Assembly: GCA_030615145.1 (NCBI GenBank)
Contig: JAUWZT010000086.1
Span: 1 to 12,743, forward strand
Length of the DNA: 12,743 bases
Source: Promethearchaeota archaeon
GTDB taxonomy: Archaea; Asgardarchaeota; Lokiarchaeia; Sigyniarchaeales; SOKP01
Direction of reading: 5' to 3'
The notes beneath the pieces are model-generated. The model was not told where the DNA came from, ran no database searches, and was given only the letters and a program-made list of their open reading frames with translations. A program made the translations under genes and the position numbers. This document shows, piece after piece, positions 6,789 to 12,743 of this stretch; the first letter of the stretch is position 1, and each line of letters starts with the position of its first letter.

Positions 6789-7310
6789 TTAATAATTTTG
6801 GCGTTCTAATATTTTTTTCGTTAATATATCAAAAGCATTATTTACATTATCTCCAGATTTGCTCGAAATCTTTAAATAATCAAATAAATCAAATGCTTCT
6901 TTAAATTCCAAAGCGTAATCATCATTAACCATAATGTCATCAACCAAATCAGTTTTAGTCCCTAAAAAGAGAATTGGTAAATTGGGATCGTTCTTTCTAC
7001 AGATTTCAACCCATTGTTCTAATTTTTCTAAGGTAATTGGGCGGGTTAGGTCAAAAAGTAATAACGCGCCTTTAGCTCCTAAAACATAGCTTTCTAATAG
7101 AAATCTAAACCGTTGCTGACCTCCAAAATCCCACAATTGCAGTGTACAGTGATGACTATTGATTTCTACCTCTTTAAGGAAAAATTCGACACCGATAGTC
7201 ATACGAGTATCGGCACTGAATTTTCCATCTACAAATCTATGAAGAAGCGTGGTTTTTCCTACACCACCCTCGCCAGCAAGGAGAATCTTTAAGATAAACT
7301 TTTTAGTCAT
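6789..7310 (-). CDS. Ras/Rab-like small GTPase (copy 2)
   Basis: A single-domain GTPase of 173 residues, paralogous to the one at 5594-6109. G1 is 'GEGGVGKT' (13-20), switch I 'MTIGVEF' with Thr38, G3 'WDFGGQ' (60-65), G4 Thr118-Lys119-Thr120-Asp121 and G5 'SSKSG' (149-153). The Thr in G4 is also found in Rho-family proteins. The segment at 50-56 differs most from copy 1, as do residues 92-99 and 105-110. These surface regions often choose partners, so the copies may have separate effectors. There is no C-terminal Cys. The PIN nuclease gene follows after 23 bp, which suggests one mRNA. The start at 7310 aligns exactly with that of copy 1. Function is unknown beyond GTP binding and hydrolysis. 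Confidence 0.94.
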   Translation of the reverse strand: MTKKFILKILLAGEGGVGKTTLLHRFVDGKFSADTRMTIGVEFFLKEVEINSHHCTLQLWDFGGQQRFRFLLESYVLGAKGALLLFDLTRPITLEKLEQWVEICRKNDPNLPILFLGTKTDLVDDIMVNDDYALEFKEAFDLFDYLKISSKSGDNVNNAFDILTKKILERQNY

Positions 7311-7382
7311 AATACAATCGCATAATCGGATAATCTAATAAAAGTTTGAAATAGAAGCTTAAAAGAACACCTTAATTTGTAA

Positions 7383-7404
7383 TCAAATTTTAAGTATTTA
7401 ACTT
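7383..7404 (-). promoter_or_regulatory. Shared upstream element, GTPase copy 2
   Basis: On the plus strand this is TCAAATTTTAAG followed by TATTTAACTT, nearly identical to 6137-6159. It contains an AAGT-N5-ACTT dyad. It lies 73-94 nt before the start codon, farther than in copy 1, so a transcript from it would carry a leader of roughly 50 nt. It is either a common regulator site or promoter, or a remnant of the duplication. Confidence 0.45.
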
Positions 7405-7561
7405 AATATAGATATTATACAAAAATTTTATTATATAATTCTTTTTAATTACAAAATAAATCCGAAACACCATTGAACAATTAATATTTATTTTAAAATT
7501 TCCTATAATTAATTGCACTTTTCTAAAATTAATTATTAGATTATAACCAATAGTGGTGAAA

Positions 7562-7840
7562 ATGAAAAAAATAATACCAACAGAGGAAAAGTTAACTAAA
7601 CTACGAGTTAAATCATGGGGCATTTGGGAAAAAGAGAAGAGTATTTTTGATTGGTCTTACGATAGTACGGAAACTTGTTACATATTAGAAGGAGAAATCG
7701 AAGTAACGGATAATACAACTGGGGAAAAACTAGAATTTAAAAAAGGAGATTTAGTACAATTTCCTAAAGGGTTAAAATGCGTTTGGAACGTTAAGAAACC
7801 CGTAAAGAAGTATTATAATTTTGGAGATTTAGATATTTAG
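7562..7840 (+). CDS. Small cupin of the DUF861 (cupin_3) type
   Basis: The 92-residue protein matches the cupin_3/DUF861 pattern: 'PTEEKLTKL' at the start, then 'SWGIWEKEKSIFDWSYDSTETCYILEGEIEV', a 'GDLVQFPKGL' strand turn and 'CVWNVKKPVKKYYNFG' near the end. The family is related to EutQ and (S)-ureidoglycine aminohydrolase; most small members have no known substrate. The metal-binding His pair of classic cupins is missing, so it is probably not a typical metal cupin. Two GTG codons at 7553 and 7556 are in frame, but ATG 7562 fits the family N-terminus, and GGTGA directly before it can act as ribosome binding site. It is transcribed away from GTPase copy 2 across a 242-bp gap and is 174 bp ahead of the PAS protein gene. 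It is not closely related to the cupin at 3959-4294. Confidence 0.85.
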   Translation: MKKIIPTEEKLTKLRVKSWGIWEKEKSIFDWSYDSTETCYILEGEIEVTDNTTGEKLEFKKGDLVQFPKGLKCVWNVKKPVKKYYNFGDLDI

Positions 7841-7974
7841 TTTGAATTAACTCATTTTTTTTTCTATCCTATTTTTTAATTATTTTTTCGATATTTGACA
7901 AAATTATTATATAATTAACTAACGAATTATTAATCGAGGTCAATACTTGTAAAATTTTATTGTAATAAATTAGA

Positions 7975-7982
7975 TTTAAATA
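7975..7982 (+). promoter_or_regulatory. TATA box of the PAS-GAF protein gene
   Basis: TTTAAATA is a close match to the archaeal TATA box. It predicts a start of transcription near 8003-8006, about 10 nt before the ATG at 8015. Confidence 0.5.
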
Positions 7983-8014
7983 AAAATAAAAGTTTCTAAC
8001 AAGGGGCAAATTTA

Positions 8015-9733
8015 ATGGAGGAATTAGAAAGTAAATATAGACAATTATTCGAACATTCACCTGAATCAATTGTGCTATTAAAATTAAACGGGACAATATT
8101 CGATGTTAATCATGCAACAGAAGTGCAATTTGGTTATAAAAAAGACGATTTACTAAACATTAATTATTTAACGTTAGCAGCGTACCCTTCAAACCTTATT
8201 CCATTATTTAAATCAAGATTTTCTCGTTTATTAGAGGGAGAACCTATTAAACCCATTGAATTTGAAATATTCAAAAAAGACGGAAGTAAAGCATGGATAA
8301 GTACTCAAATCTCGTTGATAAAAGCCGGTGAAGAGCAATTTATCCAAGCGTTTTTAATCGATATCACAGAAAGTAAAAATTTCGAACAAAAAATTAAGCG
8401 AAAACTTGAAAATGAAAAATTCATCTCTACCATTTCGTCAAAACTTATTGGTAATATTGATATTGATAAGGCAATTAGCGAATCGCTTCTTGATATGGGA
8501 ATTCTAATTGGTGCTACACGGGCATATATTTTACTGTTTAACGAAAAAGATTCTCTTGAATTTTATATCCAAGAATGGTGCGCTAAGGGAATAGAACCCC
8601 AAATGATTAATTTAACAACTATAGATTATAAAAAGTTTCCTTGGAGTTCAAAGCAAAGTAGAGAACAAAATTTTATTTATATTAAAGATGTATTAAAATT
8701 ACCAGAAGAAGCAAGCGCAATAAAAAGAGAATTAGAAAAATTGAAGATTAATTCCTTGCTTGTTTTTCCAATTATAATTAAAAATGAATTATATGGGCTC
8801 ATGGGATTTGATAATATTGAACGGGTAAGTAAATGGGAAGAAGAAGATTTTTATTTACTCAAAACTACATCTGAAATTATTAGTAACGCTTTAGAACGCA
8901 AATGGTCCGAGGAAACATTGAAAGGAAGCCACCAATTACTAGCAGGGATCATTTCTTCTTTAACAGATACGATTTATCTTGTAGATAATGATTTAAATAT
9001 TATTTGGGTTAATAATGTAGCAAAACAAACATTTGGAATGCAATTAACTGGTAAAAAATGTTACAATGTTTTAATACACCGCGGTAAACCGTGTAAAGAG
9101 TGTATGGCCCTAAAAACCTTTTTAGATGGAAAAATACACGAGAAAGAAAAAGAATATGTTGACATAATTGGGAACAAAATGGTCTGTTGGACTACTTCAA
9201 GTGCAGCTGGATTAAACCTCGAAGGAGAAACAGAATTGGCAATTGTGATAATACGCGACATTACGGCACGCACATTAACAGAGGATTCATTAATACAATC
9301 TGAAATTAGTCTGAAATTATTAAACGAAACCCTAGTCCAAAAAGTTGAGGAAAAAATTAGAGAATTAAAGGAATCAGAAAAAAAATATAAAAGAATGTTA
9401 AACGATTTAGATGTAGGATTTTATAAAGGAGAGTTCAAGGGTAAGTTATTAATACACAATACGGCGTTTAATAAGATATTAGGTTTGAGTGAATCCATAT
9501 CGCTGGTTGGCTCCAAATCTTCCCAATTTTTTGTAAACGCGAATGATCAAAAAGATTACTATAAGCATTTATTAGGAGAGGGTTATGTTAAAAATTTTAT
9601 ATCCCAAATTAAAACTCCTGATGGAAAGATAATAGATATCCTATTAAATTCTCATTTGATAAGGGATAATAAAGGCAATCCAAAAGAAGTCGAAGGTACG
9701 ATTACTAAATTGGCAAAAAATATTAAAAAGTAA
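8015..9733 (+). CDS. PAS-GAF-PAS-PAS sensor protein without an output domain
   Basis: This is a soluble sensory protein of 572 residues. PAS 1 is at about 3-118 ('YRQLFEHSPESIVLLKLNGTI', ending 'LIDITESK'). A helix joins it to a GAF domain at about 137-297. PAS 2 lies at about 303-420 ('DTIYLVDNDLNIIWVN', ending 'IIRDITART'). A coiled coil (about 425-460) leads to PAS 3 (about 460-566). PAS 2 carries Cys349, Cys360 and Cys363 in a C-x10-C-x2-C pattern, plus Cys391; a redox, metal or cofactor role is possible but unproven. No HisKA, HATPase, GGDEF or DNA-binding segment is present, and only 38 bp separate the stop from the end of the convergent gene, so a lost kinase tail is not visible. No membrane segment is seen. 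It probably passes a signal by protein contact. ATG 8015 is preceded by AAGGGG. Confidence 0.85.
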   Translation: MEELESKYRQLFEHSPESIVLLKLNGTIFDVNHATEVQFGYKKDDLLNINYLTLAAYPSNLIPLFKSRFSRLLEGEPIKPIEFEIFKKDGSKAWISTQISLIKAGEEQFIQAFLIDITESKNFEQKIKRKLENEKFISTISSKLIGNIDIDKAISESLLDMGILIGATRAYILLFNEKDSLEFYIQEWCAKGIEPQMINLTTIDYKKFPWSSKQSREQNFIYIKDVLKLPEEASAIKRELEKLKINSLLVFPIIIKNELYGLMGFDNIERVSKWEEEDFYLLKTTSEIISNALERKWSEETLKGSHQLLAGIISSLTDTIYLVDNDLNIIWVNNVAKQTFGMQLTGKKCYNVLIHRGKPCKECMALKTFLDGKIHEKEKEYVDIIGNKMVCWTTSSAAGLNLEGETELAIVIIRDITARTLTEDSLIQSEISLKLLNETLVQKVEEKIRELKESEKKYKRMLNDLDVGFYKGEFKGKLLIHNTAFNKILGLSESISLVGSKSSQFFVNANDQKDYYKHLLGEGYVKNFISQIKTPDGKIIDILLNSHLIRDNKGNPKEVEGTITKLAKNIKK

Positions 9734-9771
9734 TCTAATAGAAAGAAAATAACTAAAAAAGTCTATTTAAC

Positions 9772-10314
9772 TCACGAAAACCTCTGTTTATCTCGATATT
9801 CTTTAACGGAAACTTCTCGTGCCTCTAACCTACTATTTTCTACTAAAGTTTCTTCGATAGCTTTAATTTCATCTCTAGTCTTAATACCGCTTTTTTTAAG
9901 TTTCTCAAGAATTTCTTTTTCTCCTAATCCCTTAGTATAATACACCCTAAATTTTTCAATGGTCTCCTCGTTGTAGAAAATATAGTGTCTATTCGTAAAA
10001 ATAATCAACCAATTCTTCTTGTTTTGCTTTTTCGATAAATTGTGCATCTTTTCTTGGATTTGGGGTAAAGAACGTTTAAGCTTTCTAGCAACCATTTTAT
10101 CTTCGATTGAGCTATAATTTGGTAAAAGTTTTTTGAGCTTTTTATTAAAAAATAGGGTTGGAATGTAAGAAAGGGCAAATAATACTATAGTAATAATAGT
10201 CATTATTATTGCTGCTAGTTGATAAAATATGAAAACGATAAGAATTGCAATAATAAGAAATATAAACCATTTTCTTCCAATTGTCTTTAGTGTTTTTACG
10301 AATTTGCTAGGCAT
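9772..10314 (-). CDS. Two-helix membrane protein with basic cytoplasmic domain, unknown function
   Basis: I do not recognise this family. From ATG 10314 it has 180 residues: a basic N-terminus, then a continuous hydrophobic stretch at about residues 15-56 that can form two membrane helices in a hairpin. A charged region of about 125 residues follows, rich in Lys, Glu and Arg. Within that region 'NWLIIFTNRHYIFYNEE' looks like a beta pair, and 'GLGEKEILEKLKKSGIKTRDEIKAIEETL' (split here by a turn at Gly-Ile) looks like two helices. A TTG at 10326 would add four residues; ATG 10314 is the better start. Both ends are probably cytoplasmic by the positive-inside rule. It converges on the PAS protein gene with a 38-bp gap and lies downstream of the 5S gene on the same strand. 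Confidence 0.7.
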   Translation of the reverse strand: MPSKFVKTLKTIGRKWFIFLIIAILIVFIFYQLAAIIMTIITIVLFALSYIPTLFFNKKLKKLLPNYSSIEDKMVARKLKRSLPQIQEKMHNLSKKQNKKNWLIIFTNRHYIFYNEETIEKFRVYYTKGLGEKEILEKLKKSGIKTRDEIKAIEETLVENSRLEAREVSVKEYRDKQRFS

Positions 10315-10365
10315 ACAAATCTTCAAATTACGGTTAATCTGCTCTAATTATATAATTTATGGTTT

Positions 10366-10371
10366 AAAAAA
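10366..10371 (-). terminator. T-run behind the permuted 5S rRNA gene
   Basis: On the minus strand six T residues follow the structured trailer, about 60 nt beyond the predicted 3' end of the 5S core. It would end a transcript of about 190 nt begun near 10556. Confidence 0.45.
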
Positions 10372-10392
10372 TCTGTATAACCATATAAATTA

Positions 10393-10434
10393 CCGCATTC
10401 TGGGTTCCCGAACCATCTGTTCGGCAGATTGTTT
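10393..10434 (-). other. Structured 3' trailer of the permuted 5S rRNA
   Basis: This stretch is richer in G and C than its surroundings and holds two adjacent stems: a perfect 5-bp hairpin (AUCUG, loop CCGAA, CAGAU on the minus strand, 10429-10415) and GGUU-CGGG-AACC at 10414-10403. As an alternative, UUCGGG (10412-10407) can pair with UCCGAA of loop C (10440-10435). CCAG (10403-10400) could compete for CUGG of helix III. It may guide 3' processing or remain as an extension of the mature RNA. Confidence 0.5.
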
Positions 10435-10556
10435 TTCGGATGTGACCAGGTTTTATCCTGTAATACCATGACCGTAGCCGAAGCTACAGTTTGCAAGTTC
10501 CCATAGACTTTCTACTACAGTACTATTTGCAACGCAAAACAGTTTAACTTCCAGGC
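10432..10556 (-). rRNA. 5S ribosomal RNA, circularly permuted
   Basis: Read on the minus strand, the normal 3' half comes first and the normal 5' half second. Positions 10552-10542 read GGAAGUUAAAC (helix III 3' strand and loop B), 10525-10518 UAGUACUG and 10502-10497 GGGAAC (loop E). After helix I come GGUCAU (loop A, 10473-10468) and CAUCCGAA (loop C, 10442-10435). Helix I is CUGUAGC (10489-10483) with GCUACGG (10478-10472), closed by UUCG where the natural ends should be. Helix II: 10466-10458 with 10534-10542, two U.U mismatches. Helix III: AACCUGG (10452-10446) with CUGG-AA-GUU (10554-10546), keeping the bulged AA of the family. Helix IV: UUGCAA (10532-10527) with UUGCAA (10496-10491). 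Helix V: CUGUAG (10520-10515) with CUAUGG (10506-10501). The length of about 121-125 nt is normal. New ends lie in loop C. Exact ends are predicted, not measured. Confidence 0.88.
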
Positions 10557-10574
10557 GGAAAAAATATATTTTTA

Positions 10575-10582
10575 TATTTATA
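10575..10582 (-). promoter_or_regulatory. TATA box of the permuted 5S rRNA gene
   Basis: TATAAATA on the minus strand puts the start of transcription at about 10551-10556, given the usual spacing of about 24-27 nt. G10556 is the best purine. This coincides with the permuted 5' end of the 5S core. Confidence 0.6.
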
Positions 10583-10640
10583 TGGTAAAAGATACCATGA
10601 ACAACCATCTCATAAGGTTGGCTATTGTAAAATGCTTTAC
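10582..10640. repeat. Three short inverted repeats upstream of the 5S promoter
   Basis: ATGGTA-N5-TACCAT at 10582-10598 abuts the TATA box and covers the BRE position. CAACC-N9-GGTTG is at 10602-10620 and GTAAA-ATGC-TTTAC at 10627-10640. Together they fill a 59-bp stretch with little else in it. They could be factor binding sites or the stems of a small RNA. The rest of the gap to 10739 holds nothing I can support. Confidence 0.4.
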
Positions 10641-10739
10641 TTATATGGTTGCAAGTAATTAGAATAAATAAGAATAGTAATTAAACTTTTTCATAGTGAA
10701 TCGTTAAATTTAAAAGGAATAGCAAATGGCGCTTGAATT

Positions 10740-12743
10740 TCATTCTAATTTTCTAAGGTCGTTTTTATACCTTCTAAATCCAACTAAAATAATTGTTGAC
10801 GATACTCCTGCCAAACCTACAATCATAATTGATGCAATAACTAGAGCGAAGTCCGTAAATGGCTTAGGTATTGCAAAATTGAAATTATCCTCGTAATAAA
10901 CTGCAGTTTTATTTGTAAAGTCTCTCGCAATTACGAGGTATGAATATTTTCCAGGCTCCATTTTGTTTAAGGTGATATTAAACTCCCGTTTATTTTCATT
11001 GAAATGGTTAGATAATCTATGAGTCGAAAAATCCGTGAAATCATTCTTTGATATTAGTAAAAATACACTTTCAATTCCAGAATGATTATCACTAGCGTTA
11101 ATAGAAAACAGAAGATTATCAGATACTGTGGGGTTTATTGGAGCATAATTTACATCAGATACAATAGGATTGTCTGTATCTAGAAGAGTAGTAAAGTTAT
11201 GATAAGAAGGAATTATATTATGGCCTGTAATAATAATACTATAATTCTCGTTTGCTCCAACTGGTAATCTATAATCTACAGTCCCATTTATATCAGCATA
11301 AACAGTTCGATATTTTCCATCTGTAGTTCTTAAGTTAATTCTTGCTCTTGGAACAATACTACCAAGATTATCTCTAACTAATAATGAAACGAGCTGACCT
11401 TCGTAAAAATTTTCGGTAAAATTATTTGGAACGCTTCTAGGTATATCTGTGTATATATCCAGTTCGGGGTCGCCTAGCAAATTGTATGTTAGAATATTTT
11501 TACGTTGCCACTCATGCACCATCGAAGCCTCACCTCTTTTGAAGTAATCGCTATTCATATAGGTAACCTTAGAATCGAATAACGCTCTTCCTTGTTGGAA
11601 CTTTTTTTCACCGAAAAACTCTTTCCAAAACAATTTCGCGTTGCCACGATTTAATTTTTCAAGATTTTCATCATAATCAAAATACCAACTTACTCTTATA
11701 CTTCCAATATAGCCCACTGCTCCACCTAAAGGTCGTTTTATTAAGCGCTCTCCTATGCTATTATCGCCTCGATCGTAAGAAGAAGTTGTACAAGCATCCG
11801 CATATAATAACGATGGCATGTTAATATTACTACTCAATAGTGCTTTCGCATTAGTATAAAAAGGAGAATTACTCGCATCTGTAAACTTAGTTGGATCAGC
11901 ATGCCCAGCAAAAATTATTGTAGAATATCCCGAATTTAATTCGCTTTCGAAATTCACTAGATTTAGAGCGCCTAATTGGTTTGGTAAGGGTGGAATTGCG
12001 GGTGTGAAGTTATATGTTGTTTTAGTTAAGTGAGTAAAATTCATTTCTGATGCCGTATAGTTCTGCCAAATATATTCTGTTAAGCGAGCCTCGTCTTCAG
12101 GAGGTGTAAATGACGAAACACCCCCTGCTAATAGCATTTTATTCATCCAATCTCCCATAAAAGGATCTGTTTCATATTTTAAAGTTTTGTTGATCATATC
12201 AGAGAGCTCAACAATATTATCAGCCGGTAGACGACCAACATAGACTTCTGGTATCCACGATATCTCATCAATATTTCCCGTGTATTCTGAAGATTCGCCC
12301 CATCTACTATTGTTATTATCGTCCCACGATCCTGTTAAATCTGCATAATAAAAATCAGTTGGCTTATAATAATCGTCCCAATTCGAATATTCAGATTGAC
12401 CACTTACTAGCGTTACATCTGGGTTATATACCTGTCTTATAGGAATTAGATTATCTTCAGCATCGCCGGCGAGAAGAACCCATTGAATGTTTTCCTTTTC
12501 GTAGTACTCTTTTATCATATTTCGAATTTGCTCTGCTTTATCCCTCCCTTCATAATCCGAATAGTTGGATAATATGATGGTTTTAACCCCTTTCTCGTTT
12601 TTCCATTCCATTAAAGGGGTAACAGCATCCAAAAAACTCGTGTCATTTATAATTATAAGCATCTCTATTTTATGATCGTACCAAATGGCGTTTAATGTTT
12701 CATAGTCAATTTCTGGCAATTGAGACAAATCAATTTCGGGGAC
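10740..12743 (-). CDS. Gingipain-like (C25) cysteine peptidase, membrane-anchored, N-terminus outside the window
   Basis: The frame is open to the right edge (667 codons visible), so the start and any signal peptide are missing; the TTG at 12728 is not a convincing start. The visible part begins with the alpha/beta unit of C25 peptidases ('MLIIINDTSFLDAVTPLMEWKNEKG', then 'WVLLAGDAED'). An Asp/Asn-rich 'DLTGSWDDNNNSRWGE' loop that could bind calcium follows, then 'EVYVGRLPAD'. The catalytic pair is probably His in 'FAGHADPTKF' (codon 11903-11901) and Cys in 'ADACTTSSYD' (codon 11792-11790). After the catalytic part come beta-rich, Ig-like segments, many Asn-x-Ser/Thr sites, one hydrophobic helix near the C-terminus ('FALVIASIMIVGLAGVSSTIILVGF') and a basic tail. 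This suggests a surface enzyme anchored by its C-terminus with the catalytic domain outside. The target is unknown: scavenging of proteins or processing of surface proteins are possible. Confidence 0.85.
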   Translation of the reverse strand, partial: VPEIDLSQLPEIDYETLNAIWYDHKIEMLIIINDTSFLDAVTPLMEWKNEKGVKTIILSNYSDYEGRDKAEQIRNMIKEYYEKENIQWVLLAGDAEDNLIPIRQVYNPDVTLVSGQSEYSNWDDYYKPTDFYYADLTGSWDDNNNSRWGESSEYTGNIDEISWIPEVYVGRLPADNIVELSDMINKTLKYETDPFMGDWMNKMLLAGGVSSFTPPEDEARLTEYIWQNYTASEMNFTHLTKTTYNFTPAIPPLPNQLGALNLVNFESELNSGYSTIIFAGHADPTKFTDASNSPFYTNAKALLSSNINMPSLLYADACTTSSYDRGDNSIGERLIKRPLGGAVGYIGSIRVSWYFDYDENLEKLNRGNAKLFWKEFFGEKKFQQGRALFDSKVTYMNSDYFKRGEASMVHEWQRKNILTYNLLGDPELDIYTDIPRSVPNNFTENFYEGQLVSLLVRDNLGSIVPRARINLRTTDGKYRTVYADINGTVDYRLPVGANENYSIIITGHNIIPSYHNFTTLLDTDNPIVSDVNYAPINPTVSDNLLFSINASDNHSGIESVFLLISKNDFTDFSTHRLSNHFNENKREFNITLNKMEPGKYSYLVIARDFTNKTAVYYEDNFNFAIPKPFTDFALVIASIMIVGLAGVSSTIILVGFRRYKNDLRKLE

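Noticed and set aside
7390..7623. A 77-codon minus-strand open frame
   Set aside because: It overlaps the cupin start and the divergent promoter region, is dominated by Ile, Asn and Phe as expected from AT-rich DNA, and covers the element shared by the GTPase genes.
10403..10414. GGTTCCCGAACC as a tRNA T-arm
   Set aside because: There is no acceptor, D or anticodon arm around it on either strand, and the loop does not fit the T-loop consensus.
10229..10471. An 80-codon plus-strand open frame
   Set aside because: It lies antisense to the two-helix membrane protein and runs into the 5S gene; its composition is that of a shadow frame.
10381..10560. The 5S-like halves as a pseudogene or as the junction of two tandem normal 5S genes
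   Set aside because: A tandem junction with only four bases between copies is unlikely, neither outer half is present next to it, UUCG exactly closes helix I, conserved loops are intact, and the promoter points to the permuted 5' end. A pseudogene would not be expected to keep all pairings.

Overview
The window looks like a piece of an Asgard (Promethearchaeota, Lokiarchaeia-like) archaeal genome; this is inferred from gene content, not from a marker-gene tree. It is very AT-rich. It encodes an archaeal Spt5 and an aIF1A, two Ras/Rab-like small GTPases without lipidation cysteines, a protein with a longin-like and a roadblock-like domain, an Fcf1-type PIN nuclease, and a membrane-anchored gingipain-like (C25) protease. 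TATA-like boxes sit close to several starts, as is usual for archaea. I see no mobile element, CRISPR array or tRNA.

Layout. Positions 1-2370 are all on the minus strand: the 5' end of an acyl-CoA dehydrogenase gene cut by the window edge, a six-helix membrane protein of unknown function, and the longin/roadblock protein. Positions 2600-4294, also minus, hold an information-processing group: a small cupin, aIF1A and Spt5 with long acidic tails. An iron-type alcohol dehydrogenase (plus) diverges from the cupin and converges on the first GTPase. Positions 5594-7310 (minus) hold a GTPase-PIN pair and a second, paralogous GTPase; the two GTPase genes share a near-identical upstream element. A DUF861-type cupin and a PAS-GAF-PAS-PAS sensor with no output domain follow on the plus strand. 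A two-helix membrane protein (minus) comes next, then a 413-bp gap between proteins, then the C25 protease (minus), whose start lies outside the window.

The most striking object is in that 413-bp gap. On the minus strand, about 10556 to 10432, is a complete 5S rRNA in circularly permuted order: its 3' half comes first, then a cUUCGg tetraloop closing helix I where the normal 5' and 3' ends would be, then its 5' half. The new ends fall in loop C. All five helices can be paired by hand, and a TATA box lies about 25 nt upstream of the permuted 5' end, so the permuted form appears to be the transcribed gene rather than a broken copy. A structured 3' trailer and a T-run follow. I know of permuted 5S rRNAs from some mitochondria, but not as an established feature of an archaeal genome.

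How the genes relate: the GTPases, the longin/roadblock protein and possibly the membrane proteins fit the expanded Asgard small-GTPase repertoire. Spt5, aIF1A, the PIN nuclease and the 5S gene serve transcription and ribosome function. The dehydrogenases and cupins are metabolic. Apart from the GTPase-PIN and cupin-aIF1A pairs, spacing does not suggest long operons.
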